Source: Dacryopinax spathularia
Taxonomy: Eukaryota; Basidiomycota; Dacrymycetes; Dacrymycetales; Dacrymycetaceae
Length of the DNA stretch: 64,000 bases
NCBI GenBank assembly: GCA_037974965.1
Contig: JBBPFI010000004.1
Coordinates: 2,153,290 to 2,217,289 of the forward strand
Reading direction: 5' to 3'
Part shown: piece by piece, positions 1 through 12,139 of the stretch
How positions within the stretch are numbered: the first letter of the stretch is position 1
How the letters are laid out: each line of letters opens with the position of its first letter
The notes under the pieces: model-generated
Databases searched by the model: none
Seen by the model: the letters and a program-made list of their open reading frames with translations, nothing else
Told to the model about the DNA's origin: nothing
Program-made: the position numbers and the translations under genes

Positions 1-817
1 GAGAAATCCACAGCGTTCGATAGTGGCCCTTGTACTGCATGAGTCTCGAACCAGGGGGTGAAAAGTGACGCCCCAAGTACCTGTAAGATTCATGTACTCC
101 ATACCCAAAGCAAGCGCTTGCTCCACGAACGGGTCATTGATGTTATCCGCCCGCATGCCAAATGTGATATACAGCATGTTGTTGAGTGCAAAGAATCCCG
201 CCAATGGGCGTGGGTCGACCGCCGACTGACCACCCTTGGATAGCTTGTACAACGATTTCATGAACTGAACCGACTCGGCCTGGAAGACCTTGGTGTACTG
301 ATTGGCAATTGGAGCAGCCGAGAGATGAGTCGCGGCAAGCCGCCGGTGGCTCTTCCTTGAAAGCGACACGTTATTAAGGAAGAGCGATACATTCCAGAAG
401 AAAAACCTACCAGATGTCACCGTATGGTGTGGAAGTGATTGCTCCTCCACGGAAGATCGTCTGCGACTTGATGAAATAGCGCTTACGAGAGCTGAACGTT
501 TTACCGCTGTTCACCAGGAGGTCCCTGGCCACAGTAGGGTCGGATATAACAACAAAGAGTTGATCGCCAAAGCGAACGGAGAACAAGCTGCCATATTGCT
601 TGGCCCACTCATGCAGGACGAGCTCGGGGAATTTGCCCAGCGATAAATAGCTCCTGAACCAGCTTGCTCGCGGACCGGGAGGTAGGTTTGCAGACCGTCC
701 AGTTGACTGCACCCGCAGCCAGAGGTAAAGTGCGCCAGCCAAAGACAGTGTCGTGAGTATTGGTACAAGGCCCCATTGGGAGCCCCATTCCAGAGTGAAG
801 GGTGCGTTCTGGAACAT
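1..817 (-). CDS. Cytochrome P450 monooxygenase, N-terminal part (cut by window edge)
   Basis: A haem-thiolate monooxygenase of the fungal microsomal type that would hydroxylate a lipophilic substrate at the ER with a P450 reductase. The start (ATG at 817-815) gives a hydrophobic anchor at about residues 17-34, then the proline hinge LPPGPRASW and the helix A/B region. Exon 1 is 817-411, intron 410-356 (GTAGGT...CAAG), exon 2 355-81, intron 80-35 (GTACTT...GCAG), and exon 3 runs from 34 off the edge. The joins restore the family pattern: WKSHRRLAATHLS after the first, LTVQGPLSNAVDF after the second. The I-helix threonine, ExxR and Cys-ligand regions lie outside the window, so activity and clan cannot be judged. 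No frame damage is visible. Confidence 0.9.
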
Positions 818-2020
818 AGCTTGTCGCAGGACGATGTGCAGAGGGTGTGCCCAGGGATTGGGGTCACCTTAAATAATGCGGATCCAGCCAAAACATCGCT
901 TAGCAGGTGTGCCGATAGATCGGCCCATGAGCTGCCGAGGACTCATATCAGAGAGAAGAGCAGTAGTCGCGGTGTTTCCGTTTCGTGATTTTGCTTTGCA
1001 GTGTCGCCCGCCACCACCGCAAGGTCGTTCAGCGATGGATTGGGCACATGTCAGCGCAAACATGCCCGCGGGTGTTCTGAGATATCGGATGAACAGCGCT
1101 CTCCAATCTGATGGACATACTCGTTGAGCTCCAGGATAAGGGAAGTGTTGTGGTCCGGTAAGACTCATATGTGGCTCCAAACGAGCTTGTTGATCATCAT
1201 CTGCTAGTCGACCCGGAACAATGCTGTCAGTGCCATGACCGATCTTCTAGAACTCAGGACTTGATTGTTTCAGGCGCGCTTGTAATGGAAGTTCCTGGGT
1301 CGAGGATCCGACTAACGTCAAGTGTACGAAGTAGACAATAAGAGTGAGGTTGTGGATTGTTTGTATCTTGACGAGTTTGTGATGGAAAGTCGCGTGCCGG
1401 GGGTATCCGCGGAATGCGAGGCTGTGCTGGCGAGCACCCTGGGCCTAGTCTCGCTGGCACAAGCGCGCAAGAGTGAGCATCTGCCACCACCTTCCTATAC
1501 CAGTCGAAAGGAAGATGGGGTTTATTCATCATACGACCGGTCGCCTGATAGCCGAGCCGACCACCTGCGGATAACAGTACTGCCTCAATGGTAGCAGGTT
1601 TCGCAACCAGCTCTGATATCTTCATTTTGGTACATGTGATTGTTTTTCTTTCCATGTTTCATCCGCACTCAACCTTCCGATCAGTTAATCTTCAGATTGA
1701 ATTTTCATGTACCGGTCGCAAGCGCAGCTTCTTGCTCTCGTCTTCAGGAAATCTGATCATAAGTGTTGGAAAACTGACCGACTGGTAACAAGAGGCTCAA
1801 CAACGGTCGGGCAGCGACGACCTCCAATGGCTCGGCGACTTCTTCTTCGGCTGGCCGCTGGTGGCAGGAGCTTCTGGTTCCTACAGACGCTGATGAGCTG
1901 CAGTTGTGGGCCTTGCAAGCGCCGAATACATTTATAGGCGACTTGAACCCCAAGCATGCTCACCGCACCTCATTGTCGTCCACACCACGACCACCTCCCT
2001 CACCGCCTAAGTCTCCGAGA
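818..2020. other. Intergenic, no gene recognised
   Basis: This holds the upstream region of the P450 gene (reading left) and of the 7-TM gene (reading right). Short open frames on both strands overlap each other, lack domain-like composition and do not join through plausible introns. Nothing else could be supported. Confidence 0.5.
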
Positions 2021-3472
2021 ATGGTGACTGTCGAAGTGAACTTTCCTCTCGACCAGACCTTCATTCTTTCGGTATGGCTAGAGGTAAGCCCAGTTGATCT
2101 TGTCGGTACTTGATTCTGACGATGCTCTTCCACCAGGTTCTTCTCTATGGTAGGTTCTGAAGCAAAGTTCCGTGCTTATCAATGCTTACGTGCCTGCTTC
2201 CCAGGCGCCTTCTTCCCTCTCTTCTGGGCTGCCGTCTATGTACTCCTTCGACGAGGATACATGGCGAGCTTGAATAAAGTGCGTACGTTGTATGTTGTGG
2301 AGAACTCGAGTTGACGTGCTGTCCTAGCCGATGCTGTTCGCCGCGATTCTCATGTTCCTGCTGGCTACCACGCATCTGAGTGAGCCCGCCCGGCAACGAC
2401 TCTACTCGCTCCTCAGACAGGATCTCATGCAGTGCTCTCTAGGTATCAACTTGTATCGGTTGCTGCAGGGATACGTCTTCCAACGCGACCGCCCCGGCGG
2501 TCCCGTTGGATACTTCTCCGACCTGAGTAATCCTACACATGTGGCGAAGGACACCATTTATGCGACACAGAGCTTGATCGGCGATGCATTCAACGTACGT
2601 CTATTACACCCACTGTACGGAAAGGTGCTTATCCGTTGCATGCAAGATTTATCGGTGCTGGGTAGTATGGAATCACAACATCTACGTCGTGGCGTTACCG
2701 TTGGTCCTGCTAATTTGCAGCATCTGTGAGAGGCATCCCAACGTCATCATCGCCGTCCATTGAGGTTTTATCCTTATAGTTTCTGGCTATGTCACTTGCT
2801 CTCTCTTCGTCAAAGTTGGCACCGATGCTAGCGTACGCGTTCTCCGGCACCGCCGTGCAGAGTATCCCTGACCTCGAGAATTAACCCTTCCCAGATCTTC
2901 GCCAGCAGTCTGAACTCGTGGATCTTGACGTTCTACTCGATCGCATTCATCCAGAACACTCTCACAACTTCTCTCATTGCCTTCCGTATATGGAAGACCG
3001 ATCGGGAGACTGCCGCTTTCCGCTCAAGCAAGCGTTCGAGCCTCTTGCCCACCATTCTGATCGTCCTGGAATCGGCGCTCATCTATGCGCTTGCCGAGCT
3101 CGTACTGCTCATCCTTTATACCATCAATGACAACGCGCAATATATTGTCTTGGAAACTATCACGCCCATTGTGGTACGTTGTTTTTCCTGCACTCCCGGT
3201 CGCTGTCAACATGCGTTGACATCTATCCATAGGGTCTAGTATTTTGCAGTATTATCGTACGAGTTGGTCTTCATGCCCACAATACCTCGATCCCAACCAT
3301 GCCCACAAGAGGCACCAACTACGATCGTAACAACTACGACCTACCAATGCGACCTCTCGCGGTCACGGTTAAGAGAGAGCAGTTGCAAGAGGGCGGATAC
3401 GATCAAGCCGAAGACCCCGGCAAACGTAGTCTATCGAGCGTCCATACAACCGACGCCACGGACTTGGCTTAG
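2021..3472 (+). CDS. Seven-helix integral membrane protein, fungal family of unknown function
   Basis: Nine exons give a 334-residue protein: 2021-2083, 2137-2149, 2205-2278, 2328-2379, 2443-2594, 2647-2725, 2780-2832, 2895-3173 and 3233-3472. All junctions are GT-AG and the lengths sum to whole codons. The product has about seven hydrophobic segments: near residues 12-35, 50-66, 85-110 (with TQSLIGDAFNIYRCWVVW), 120-145, 160-180, 205-230 and 240-265. A hydrophilic cytoplasmic-looking tail of about 65 residues follows. The motif order (N-terminal VWLEVLLYG, then NLYRLLQGYV, a loop, then RCWVVWNHN) is typical of a greatly expanded mushroom family of 7-TM proteins with no assigned ligand. A receptor or sensor role is possible but is inference. 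The exon of only 13 nt (2137-2149) is easily missed by gene finders. Confidence 0.8.
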
Positions 3473-4594
3473 GGGATACCCGTCGCCGAGGGGCGCCGTT
3501 GCAGGAGGGGCGAATCACTCTCATTAGGGTACTGTTCCAATAGTGATAACTACTCAAAGTCGCACTGCTATACAGCTGACGCGCCTATAAACCGATGCAA
3601 TTTAGCTACAATCCTCGTCGTCAGATTACATCTTCATTCGTCAGATTACATCCTCATTACCTACCTAACTATACCCGTTGCCTCGGCTCTACGTTCTGCT
3701 GTACATCGCCAGGTCTTGCGTACCCAATAACCTACGACAAGCATTCACAGTGGAATGGCCTGCTATCGTGCTGTATGTCCTACACAGTCCCGGGCTCACG
3801 CATAGCCCGGGACCAATCAGCTGTCAGAGACATCAAAGCGGTCTGGCAGGAGTACAGGAAATCGTTGCTGAAGAGAAAAGACGTACGGACCAGCGCAACG
3901 CCGTTAGGGGCGAGAGGACGAGCCGCCTTTGCACCGTTCCTCAGCTATCACCTGCTTCTTGATTTGAGACAGTCCCAGCCTGCTGAGTGACCTGCCGTAT
4001 TGGCGAATCACCAGTCGAAGTGACATGGAGATAGGTATCAGGCGATGCCCTGCGGCCTTGACGCTCTGCACTAGAGCATCGATTGCGGAGACCGATACAA
4101 ACGCCCACAAATAGGCCGAGCGTTGAAGCCAGCCCGATGAGTACGGCCTTGATTTTATGTTTGGAACGTCAGAGGTGACCTTTCGAACATATGGCAGACA
4201 CTGTGTAGCTGTCTGGGAAATAGACGCTTTAGGTACTCGCAGGTGACGTGTGGACTGAAGGAGATGGGCCGTCTATTGCATGATGGCGATGAGGAGACCG
4301 TGGCCGCCGGCCGGAGTTTGGAAGTTACAATTATCGGCCGGGCGGGACGGGACCGGTCCGAATGCGGCGGGTTCCACGTCCGATCAGATTGCGCGGCTTC
4401 TTGGTCATTATGGTGATTATGGGTCCGAGCGGCATAATCCGCTGGATGTTGTGGAAGTCTGCATCTCCCTCAGTCTACTCTGAAGTCATACATGGCATCA
4501 CATTGAACATACATTCAGAAGCGTGGACAGGTGAGAGGGAGATACAATTGACTGAGAAGTGTGTCTATACCTAGCACGCCGGCAGGCAGACGTC
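3473..4594. other. Intergenic between the convergent 7-TM and dioxygenase genes
   Basis: No gene was recognised. The only structure noted is a short direct repeat at 3617-3658, where CGTCAGATTACATC(T/C)TCATT occurs twice in tandem. It lies about 150 nt past the 7-TM stop codon. Confidence 0.5.
3617..3658. repeat. Two-copy tandem repeat, about 20 bp unit
   Basis: Two adjacent copies of CGTCAGATTACATC.TCATT differ at single positions. It is non-coding and has no recognised function. Confidence 0.6.
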
Positions 4595-5931
4595 CTACTG
4601 AGGACAAGCGCGACCATCCGGAGAGTGCTTCGTCCCGTGTCCTTCCAGCAGGTGCTCAAGCTGATATTCGTAGTAGCGCCCCTTGGGCCTCGTATCTTCC
4701 AGCCACGGATCAGGTCCATACGGGAGATTGAGCCCACTGCGCTCCATATAGTCCCTCACTTCCTTCTCGTTCCTGCGCCAGTGGATCGAATCGATGTCAG
4801 ACATGTTGCCGCCCCGCTCGTAGGTCGCTTTGACGATCTGCGCCAGTTCTATCGGGATGCGTGAACCCTTGCATTGGTAGTTGCGAGGGTACCACTTGTC
4901 GTCAGGACCCATGGCGCGAGACTGATAGTTGGGCAGGGACTTTACACCCAAAGCGCGGAGGATAACCTGCTCGACCAGGGAGTAGTCTGCAGGATCCTCA
5001 CGATTGAAGTTGTAGGGATCCTTGAGACCAACATGAGGATTCGTGATGATACGAGGGCGGCGAACATAGTTCTTTCCGACGGTATGCGGCTGCGCCAGTC
5101 TTAGCATTGGCAGGGTGCAGGCGGTTGAAGGCAGATACGTACCAGCAGCGAGTGCAAGGCGAATACATCACCCTTCTTTGCGACAACCTGGACGAACTTC
5201 TTGCAGTCCTTGACGTGCCCGTATAGTGTCTCACCCTTGAAGGGCCATTTGATCCCTTGTGGTCTGTCGTGCAAGTAGCGAACAACGCCTTCGATACCGT
5301 CCTCGGCGATCCAAGTCCCTCCGCCGTCCTCTACGATGTCGGAGAAGCACACGATCAATGTCAGCGCGTTGCCGGAGGCATCCAGAGTCTGAGTGTACCA
5401 GTCGTTATCCGTGTGCCATCGAGTGAGTTGATGTGGAGGAAGACGGTTATTCTATGGCAGCTGTTAATAACGAAGACTTCACGCAGTGTCGTAGTCACGA
5501 CTCACAGGATCGAGGTCGGCACCTCCAGAGTTAAAGATGAACTGATCGCCCTGGTAGCGCTCGCGGACTGGATGGAGACGATCTTCCCCTCCCACGAGTT
5601 CGCCTGCGCATGCAGTGAGCAACCGCGCAGAAGCGATGGTATGGCGCGATGAAGACATCAACGTACAGATCTTGGGCCAAACCTCAGGCATGAGGACCTC
5701 GTTAAGGACCTCCTTGTGTCTGGGCATAGCGACATCTTCGTATGGCGGCCAAGTGCTAGGATCGTCTTCCTTCGCCCCAGGACCCAATCGATCCCAGAAG
5801 TTCTTCAAAAGGTACTCCATGGGCTCGCGAGCCAGCGCGTTCTCGAACTTGACCCAGCCATGCTCGAGGAAATGGTCGCGTTGCTCTTGTGAGAGGTGCT
5901 TATACTTGACGGGCACGGTGGCATCTCCCAT
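4595..5931 (-). CDS. PhyH-family Fe(II)/2-oxoglutarate dioxygenase, paralogue 1
   Basis: A non-haem iron oxygenase of the phytanoyl-CoA dioxygenase superfamily, probably a cytosolic small-molecule hydroxylase; the substrate is unknown. Four exons (5931-5667, 5603-5506, 5451-5143, 5089-4595) give 388 residues. The N-terminus carries FLEHGWVKFENAL. WHTDNDW supplies the HxD iron ligands, SLLPHT the distal histidine, and the following R (RIITNPH) is placed to bind 2-oxoglutarate. All four are present only when these introns are removed. The 63-nt first intron is free of stops, so an unspliced reading gives a falsely longer frame. The protein aligns end to end with the gene at 12140-13300. It is transcribed away from the sugar-porter gene at 6574 across 642 bp, which suggests co-regulation. 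Confidence 0.85.
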
Positions 5932-6573
5932 GTTTGTAGTACCTGAGCTGGGGGAAGAGGGCAGGACGAGACAATCAGTAGTCCGACTGGTCAGCTCGGT
6001 GGCATATTAGAGAAGAGATGGTCGAGCTGTATCCCTCTCCCTGTCGGCCGAAATCGTGTTCGAGGACACCAGACTCGGGCCGACTTCCTGGCGAGATAGT
6101 CAAATCCAGGAAGGTAATTGGCGGATAAATCCAGTTACGTTCAGTTGCTCGAGGTACATTGACAGTTCGGTTGAACATAAGTACGGTTCTCTATTTACCG
6201 GCATCAACGATGTCATGCCTTTCCCCGCAGAAGACGATTGGTTCCGTCAAAAGCGGGGCCGCCGCCCGATGAATTCAATTGAACCGCCCGCCCTCCACAA
6301 AAATTCGTTATCCTCCACACCCGCCGCCATGTCAGCAGGACAATGTAGACTTCCGGCTCTCGGCTTTGACTCTTTCAAGCTTGAAATTAGACTCGCTGCG
6401 GGGCCCCATGATCTTCTCAGGCAGAGCCAGCAGCTCGCCCTTGATTGTATAAGGTCGAGAATGAGCTATAATAGTCGGGAAGGCAATCTTCCAGGCGACT
6501 CCTCAGGCATCGCTTCTTGTTGCCTACCTTTTGCAGCAGGCGATTGCGTGGTTACCATCGTCTACACAACACC
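5932..6573. promoter_or_regulatory. Divergent intergenic region, dioxygenase (-) and MFS (+)
   Basis: This 642-bp stretch separates two genes transcribed away from each other, so it must carry both promoters. A TATA-like TATAATA lies near 6469, about 100 nt before the MFS start codon. No operator could be assigned. Confidence 0.45.
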
Positions 6574-8178
6574 ATGGTTGGCCACCACGCCCCGACAGAC
6601 TTTGATCGCCGCATTGCCGATGTTTTACCAGAACGCAAGGGCTGGTGGAATTACTGGTACCTTTGGCGACTCAACTTCGCCCTCCTCGCCTCGATCCTGT
6701 CGCAAGCAACCGGTGGCTACGATGGATCACTGCTGAACGGCCTTCAGTCATTGCCGCTATGGACTGGGTACTTCAATCATCCCGCCGGTGCGAATCTTGG
6801 CGTCCTCAACGTCGCACTCTCCATCGGGCAGAGTGTCGCCATTTTGGTCGCTGGTTACATGTGCGACTTTTTCGGTCGACGTATTCCGTTGGGCATAGGC
6901 TGCTGGCTCGTGCTCATCGGCTCCATCATCGGTGCTGCAGCAACCAGCTTCGGCATGTTCTTGGGTGCACGCATCATCGTCGGCTTCGGTTGCGGTCTTC
7001 AGCAAGTTGCGAGCTCAAGTCTGTTGGCCGAGCTCTCGCATCCCAGCCAGCGTGTGCAGGTACAGACCATGTTCGCCCCGTCGTATCCGCTTGGAGGTAT
7101 TGTTGCCGCATGGGTCACCTACGCCACCTACACCTACACCACGACCTGGAGTTGGCGTCTTCCGCTAGTCATCCAGGCTGCATTTGCCGCGCTGCAGTTT
7201 ATCTGCCTTCTCTTTTGCCCGGAATCGCCTCGTTGGCTTGTTGCAACGGGCAAGCGTCAGAAGGCGATCGATGTCCTGGTGAAGCACCATGCGAATGGAG
7301 ACCGCGACTCTCCTTTGGTGGAGCTCGAGATTGCGGAGATCGACTCGCAGATCGAGGCCGACAGCATCGCAAAGGCGTACTCGTGGAAGGAGTTCTTCAA
7401 GACGAAGGGCACACGTCGCCGATTCTACATCATGTGCTTCTTCCCTTTCGCCCGCCAATTCACCGGCTCCAACCTCATATCCTATTTCCTGCCGCTCGTC
7501 CTCGTCAGTGTCGGTATTACGAATAGCAAGGAGCAGCTCATCCTGAACGGCGGCGTTAACATCTGCGCCTTCCTCTTCGGCATTTCTGCCTTCCTTTATG
7601 TGGACTACTTCGGTCGTCGACCCGTGCTCATCCTTCCAATGGCCCTATGTTCTGCCTCTTTGGTCGTTTGGACCGTGCTCGGCGCGATGATGGATCACTC
7701 CACCAATAAAGGTCTTGGCTATGGAATCGTCGCCATGGTCTTCTGGTTCCAAGGCTGGATCCACGTTTTCGATGCGGCTGCCGAACCCTACATTCAGGAA
7801 ATGTCGACCTTTAACCTCCGATCGAAGATCGTCGTGATGTGGCAATTCGGACAGCAGATCGTCTACTACATCAGCTCATTTGCCAATCCCGTGGCAATGC
7901 CCGAGCTGGGTTGGCGGTACATCATCATCTATGCCGTCCTAGATGCGGTCTACAGCCTTGTCATGTTCGCTTTCTTCCCAGAGACCAAAGGTCTCTCGCT
8001 GGAGGAATGCATGCTTGTATTCGACGGCGCTGAGGGCATAGAGAGGCAGCTTGCGGCAGAACGCGAATTTGAGGAGATGAGGCGTGCACATGGTATCCTG
8101 GAACCTGGAGTCGCTGTGGAGAGTCTGGAATCGGGCCAAAAGCTGGATGTTGAGCATATCGAGAAGAGCTCTGTGTAG
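6574..8178 (+). CDS. MFS sugar porter, lactose-permease-like
   Basis: A plasma-membrane proton-coupled hexose or disaccharide permease by family. It is a single exon of 534 residues. The start at 6574 (CACCATGG context) is preferred to in-frame codons upstream, which would add an unlikely Arg-rich leader. Twelve hydrophobic segments can be followed. Family marks include YDGSLLNGLQSL after TM1, DFFGRRIPLG between TM2 and TM3, PESPRWLVATGKRQKA before the central loop, DYFGRRPV after TM8 and PETKGLSLEE after TM12. The central loop is about 65 residues. It lacks introns while its neighbours have many, which is common in this transporter family. It is divergent from the dioxygenase at 5931 and convergent with the MFS gene ending at 8882. 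The real substrate cannot be read from sequence. Confidence 0.9.
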   Translation: MVGHHAPTDFDRRIADVLPERKGWWNYWYLWRLNFALLASILSQATGGYDGSLLNGLQSLPLWTGYFNHPAGANLGVLNVALSIGQSVAILVAGYMCDFFGRRIPLGIGCWLVLIGSIIGAAATSFGMFLGARIIVGFGCGLQQVASSSLLAELSHPSQRVQVQTMFAPSYPLGGIVAAWVTYATYTYTTTWSWRLPLVIQAAFAALQFICLLFCPESPRWLVATGKRQKAIDVLVKHHANGDRDSPLVELEIAEIDSQIEADSIAKAYSWKEFFKTKGTRRRFYIMCFFPFARQFTGSNLISYFLPLVLVSVGITNSKEQLILNGGVNICAFLFGISAFLYVDYFGRRPVLILPMALCSASLVVWTVLGAMMDHSTNKGLGYGIVAMVFWFQGWIHVFDAAAEPYIQEMSTFNLRSKIVVMWQFGQQIVYYISSFANPVAMPELGWRYIIIYAVLDAVYSLVMFAFFPETKGLSLEECMLVFDGAEGIERQLAAEREFEEMRRAHGILEPGVAVESLESGQKLDVEHIEKSSV

Positions 8179-8881
8179 AAGGCCGAGCTTGCTTTGTCGA
8201 AATAAGATGTCTGTGGCCGGGGCCTGAATCCCAGCCGAGTCGATCGCCGTTCTCCGCTCTGTGTTCTACTATACGTACTGTATTGACTTTGCCGAAGAAA
8301 TTATCCGGATACCCTTGCCTTGTCGTACATGGGAGGGAGAAGTGTCGAGATACAGATGCAAAATAGGTTGGAGCTCGCGCTGCCAGGAAACCATGTTCGG
8401 CTACGAGGCGGAACGGCGGGCCGGACTGACACAGGGTAGGAGAGGCTCATGGTTCGAGCTCTGAACTTGAAGCACCCCTTGGTAGTTGGTCTTAATTGCT
8501 CCGAGGCCGTCCGCTCTGACCGGTCTCTCATCGCTCGAAGGTTGCTCGGATGACCCGGAAAGGTTCAGCCAACACAAGCTCCTCCTTTCGGATCGCTTTG
8601 CCATGCATTCCCATTAGACACACACACTGTGAACAATAGTACACTATCCAAATATCGTAATCTGCCGTAGCTGGACGAGAAAGAGAGGGGAAGATATCAC
8701 GAAGCAGTGCGGGCCCAGGGGTTAAGCGCCAACGATTCGCGAAGCTCAAAATGCAGCCCCAGCCAAGTTGCAGCTCCGATCGCAAGCCTGAATGTGTTCC
8801 AATTTACCAAACATAGGTGAACCATGGGTTTCTGTTCAGGAGATATCAGACACAGTCACCGACGGAGCAATAATAAGTAAC
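8179..8881. other. Intergenic between convergent transporters
   Basis: About 700 nt holding the 3' ends of two convergent genes. No gene, repeat or RNA was recognised. Confidence 0.5.
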
Positions 8882-10950
8882 TTACTGCAAATCCGGAACA
8901 TCATCGAACCCAAGCCTGTACAAGACCTCGGGGTCAATCCCTTGTGCCTGGAGTCGGTCGAGCAGCGTACGCCGGTACGCTGCAGCCTCTTCGGTCGTCA
9001 TGATCGACATGTCCTCGAGCTTTGCCGGCAGACCGAGCGCCTCACGACGTTTGGCTTGCCTGCGGTTGAGGTAGCGCAGGTAGAATCCCATGATCAGGCA
9101 GAGCAGGCACAGGCACGACCAAGCTGCAATGTCGACATACAGGCCGGTGTGGTATGTTGGTGCCTCGCGTGCGAAATAGAGCTGCGGACCAATCGTCTGC
9201 GGGGTCAAGCGGTCAGACACGTATTAGCGGAGCAACGGAGGGACAGTACTCACGTTGCCCATGCACTGGCCGGCAAACATCATCGCCGTAGTCACTACAC
9301 GCTTGGTAGTCCCGCCAGCATTCAGATTGGCCCACGAGTACAGAAGCGGTTCTGCGCGGGTGGTGTTTAGCAGCGATCGCGAGAGTGAAGGATACCAGGG
9401 AACATACGCAATGTCGCAAAGAGATAGCAAACGTAGTAGCACCCCATCAGACCCCGCACGTTGGTCCGTGGAACATAGATGAGGCCAGCGGCGCCGGCGA
9501 TAGCTGGCAAGCAGAGGAACGCGATGATACAGAATCGAGTCTTGATCCGATTGGTGAGAAAAATCGCGATAAGCAGGGTGATGATTCCGATCACGCCCGT
9601 GGGGATCTGCATGAGGATCGTCTAGACAGCCATATTAGACCGAGCTCGTCTCGATCTTATCAATACTCCTAACCGTGAAGGCATCGAAGCCAAAGCCTTG
9701 CGTAATGAGGCCTCCAAAGGCGCCAATGGCAGAAGAAGGCAACGTGACACAGCTGTACCCACGTCAGATCGACCGTTTGCATGCGTAGAGAGGTGCCTAC
9801 ATGAACATGGCTGTCCACATCCACGTCTTGGGATCGCGCATGGCCTCCCAGAAGTGGTCCCACTTCCATTCGGAAGTCTGGGAAGCACAGGTCAGTACGT
9901 GTATCAGCGGATACTCAGGAGTACTCTACCTTGGTGCCAGTGTTGTTCTCTCGCAGCCGTTCCACGGCAATCAACCGGTCATTGCCGTTCCGCAAGAAAC
10001 GGGCGTCCTTAGGCGAGTTGGGCATCATGTACCAGACCAGAGGGGCGAAGCCGAGCGAGACCGAGCCCAGGAAGAGGAAGATGCCTTGGTATTGCTTGAT
10101 GCCCTTCGTAGCATGTCCGATACCGTAGGACAGAAGCGGTCCGATGATGCTTGCCACGCTGACGGCGAGCTGGTAAGCGATTGTCCGGTAAGATTGTTCT
10201 CGACGAGTCCACCACATCTGAGCTGTTTGAGGTGTCAGAAGCCACTTCCTACACCAGGAGGATGATTCTTACTGATGAGAACGAAAGAGGGAAGGATGGT
10301 AGCCTCAAACATGCCTAGGAGGACACGAGCGATGATGAGGCCCGTGAAGTTATGGGCCGCAGCTATGCAAAATGTAACGCGTTAATGCTGACAGTTACCC
10401 GCAGAGCAACACCGTACCAGTGCAGATCGTGACAATGCTCCAGGAGACCATGTTGAAGAGCACCCAGTACTTCACTGGAAACTTGACAAGAGCGTACGAA
10501 GACAGTGGCTGGCAGACAAACTGAATGATGTATACGCAGCTAACCGCTCATTCAGTACTTTGAGGAAAGGGATTGAGATGCGAAGAACCTTGTGAGCCAG
10601 CTGTACTGGGATCCGACTAAGCCGGTTTGGGCTTGCAAACCGAAGACTGCCGCGTAGGAGGTTGTCGCTTTGTCGAGATTTTGCAGAGCGTAGACGATGC
10701 ACATGGGTACGCAAACCCACAAGTCAATCTTACGCAGGACGCGCTTGTTGTCTGCGACTGATACTTCGAAGTCTCCAGTCACGCCGGACTCGCGAAGGAT
10801 TTGCGCCGCATAATCCAGCTGGTGTCCGCTGGAATTGGAGGCCTTCAGATCGGGCTCTTCATCCAGTGGGAATCCCGCTGGGTTGTTGCTAGACTCGATC
10901 TGCGACATCTCGCCCTTCTCATAATCGTCGTTGACTTGAGGAGTCGCCAT
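8882..10950 (-). CDS. MFS permease of the allantoate/anion:cation symporter (ACS) type
   Basis: A plasma-membrane permease of the fungal ACS family (Dal5/Tna1-like), whose members import organic anions such as allantoate, nicotinate or other carboxylates. Nine exons from 10950 to 8882 (first intron 10588-10540, last 9253-9197) sum to 549 codons. The marks are in the expected order: the KIDLWVCVPMCIVYALQNLDK helix after an acidic N-terminus, GLIIARVLLGMFEA, QMWWTRREQS in the first half, then WKWDHFWEAMRDPKTW opening the second half, and LLYSWANLNAGGTTKR near TM10. The C-terminal tail of about 75 residues is hydrophilic. It is transcribed away from the dioxygenase at 12140 across 1.2 kb, mirroring the pair at 5931/6574. 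Substrate is not determinable here. Confidence 0.85.
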
Positions 10951-12139
10951 CAGGAGTGCAGAGAATCAGGGGGAACCTTGGATAGAAGCGGTACCCGAGA
11001 AGAGAGGCGAGGATGTTGGAGCTTTGGCCTTCTTATGCGGCCTTCCAAGTAAGGCAGCTTGGCGAGTAAGGAGTTCCTGAATTGGCTATGCGGGGCCCCA
11101 GTTGGACTGCCACTGAGCGTGGGGTCAGTGGCCTTATGCGCGCTCGGTGTTGAATTGTGCCGGAGCAGTTTTCCTTGATGAGCTGAGACGCTTTACAGTC
11201 CAACTTGTGATGCGCTGTTTCTGCGGGTCGCTTTACTTGCCACCCTTGTCGTCGAGGTGTAGCTTTCATCTCGCAAGGGGTTGCTTGCCAGCAGATGGCT
11301 CGGGGTTTTGTTATACCGGAGCATGCCGAGTCTTTCGACCTACCGGCATGCGAAGGCTAAGTGCAACCGTATTTTGACAGGAGGCCAGGGGGCCTTGTAG
11401 GGCCCGGACTTGCAGGGGAGCACTCCAAGGTACGCGGAACATGGTCTGAGTTGTGGCGACGCGAGTTTGGTTCCATCAGGGATCGTCGTCACGGGATGCG
11501 CCTACCTCCACATGACCCAATACGGAAGAGGAATCAATCCCGATCGGAAGCCGAAGGAAGTGCCGTCGAAGTTGGTTTCGTCCGTTCTTCAAGCTCGACC
11601 TTCAATACACCAAGAACACAAAATCCCACGTTCTGCTACGCCCATGGCCTATCCTGTATTCATTCGTTTCTGGACCAACAACAACAGGGGTTCCCTGGCG
11701 ACATTCTGCTCGCACTTTGCAGCTTCGATTCCATCAACAATAACGTAAAAGCCACAAGACCTCATGCTTGCTATCCGTAGCTCGGTGAAGCACTTAGTCC
11801 GGAGGGTCATGAAACTGACCATGGTCATGGGGGCTGATGGTATTATTCGGCAGGCTTGGAATGGCGCTGCAAGATCGCTGCGCTTGGGTAAACTGCATTC
11901 TCAGCCCGCTTGACGACCCCTGGGATCGTAGGGGCTCGTAGGGGCTCAGAGGATCCTGACGACGCACTTCAGCTCGGTAGAGTACTTGACCCGAATCTCT
12001 GAGACAGAAAACCCGTGTAACTCGGTGGAAAGAATTCAGCCGAGGCAAGGTTCAAGCAGATCACGTGAAGACAGATCTGGTATAAGTGGCTCTTGACATC
12101 TCGGATCTGTTCTTGCCCCGTGATCGTATCCAAGGCACG
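10951..12139. promoter_or_regulatory. Divergent intergenic region, ACS permease (-) and dioxygenase (+)
   Basis: 1.19 kb between two divergent genes, so both promoters lie here. Short frames inside it (for example 11410-11748) have no recognisable features and are not called. No specific operator was identified. Confidence 0.4.

Noticed and set aside
3595-3990. Open frame of 131 codons
   Set aside because: It includes the non-coding tandem repeat and has no protein-like features.
6517-6573. Upstream start for the sugar porter
   Set aside because: It would add a 19-residue Arg-rich leader; the ATG at 6574 has a better context and fits the family N-terminus.
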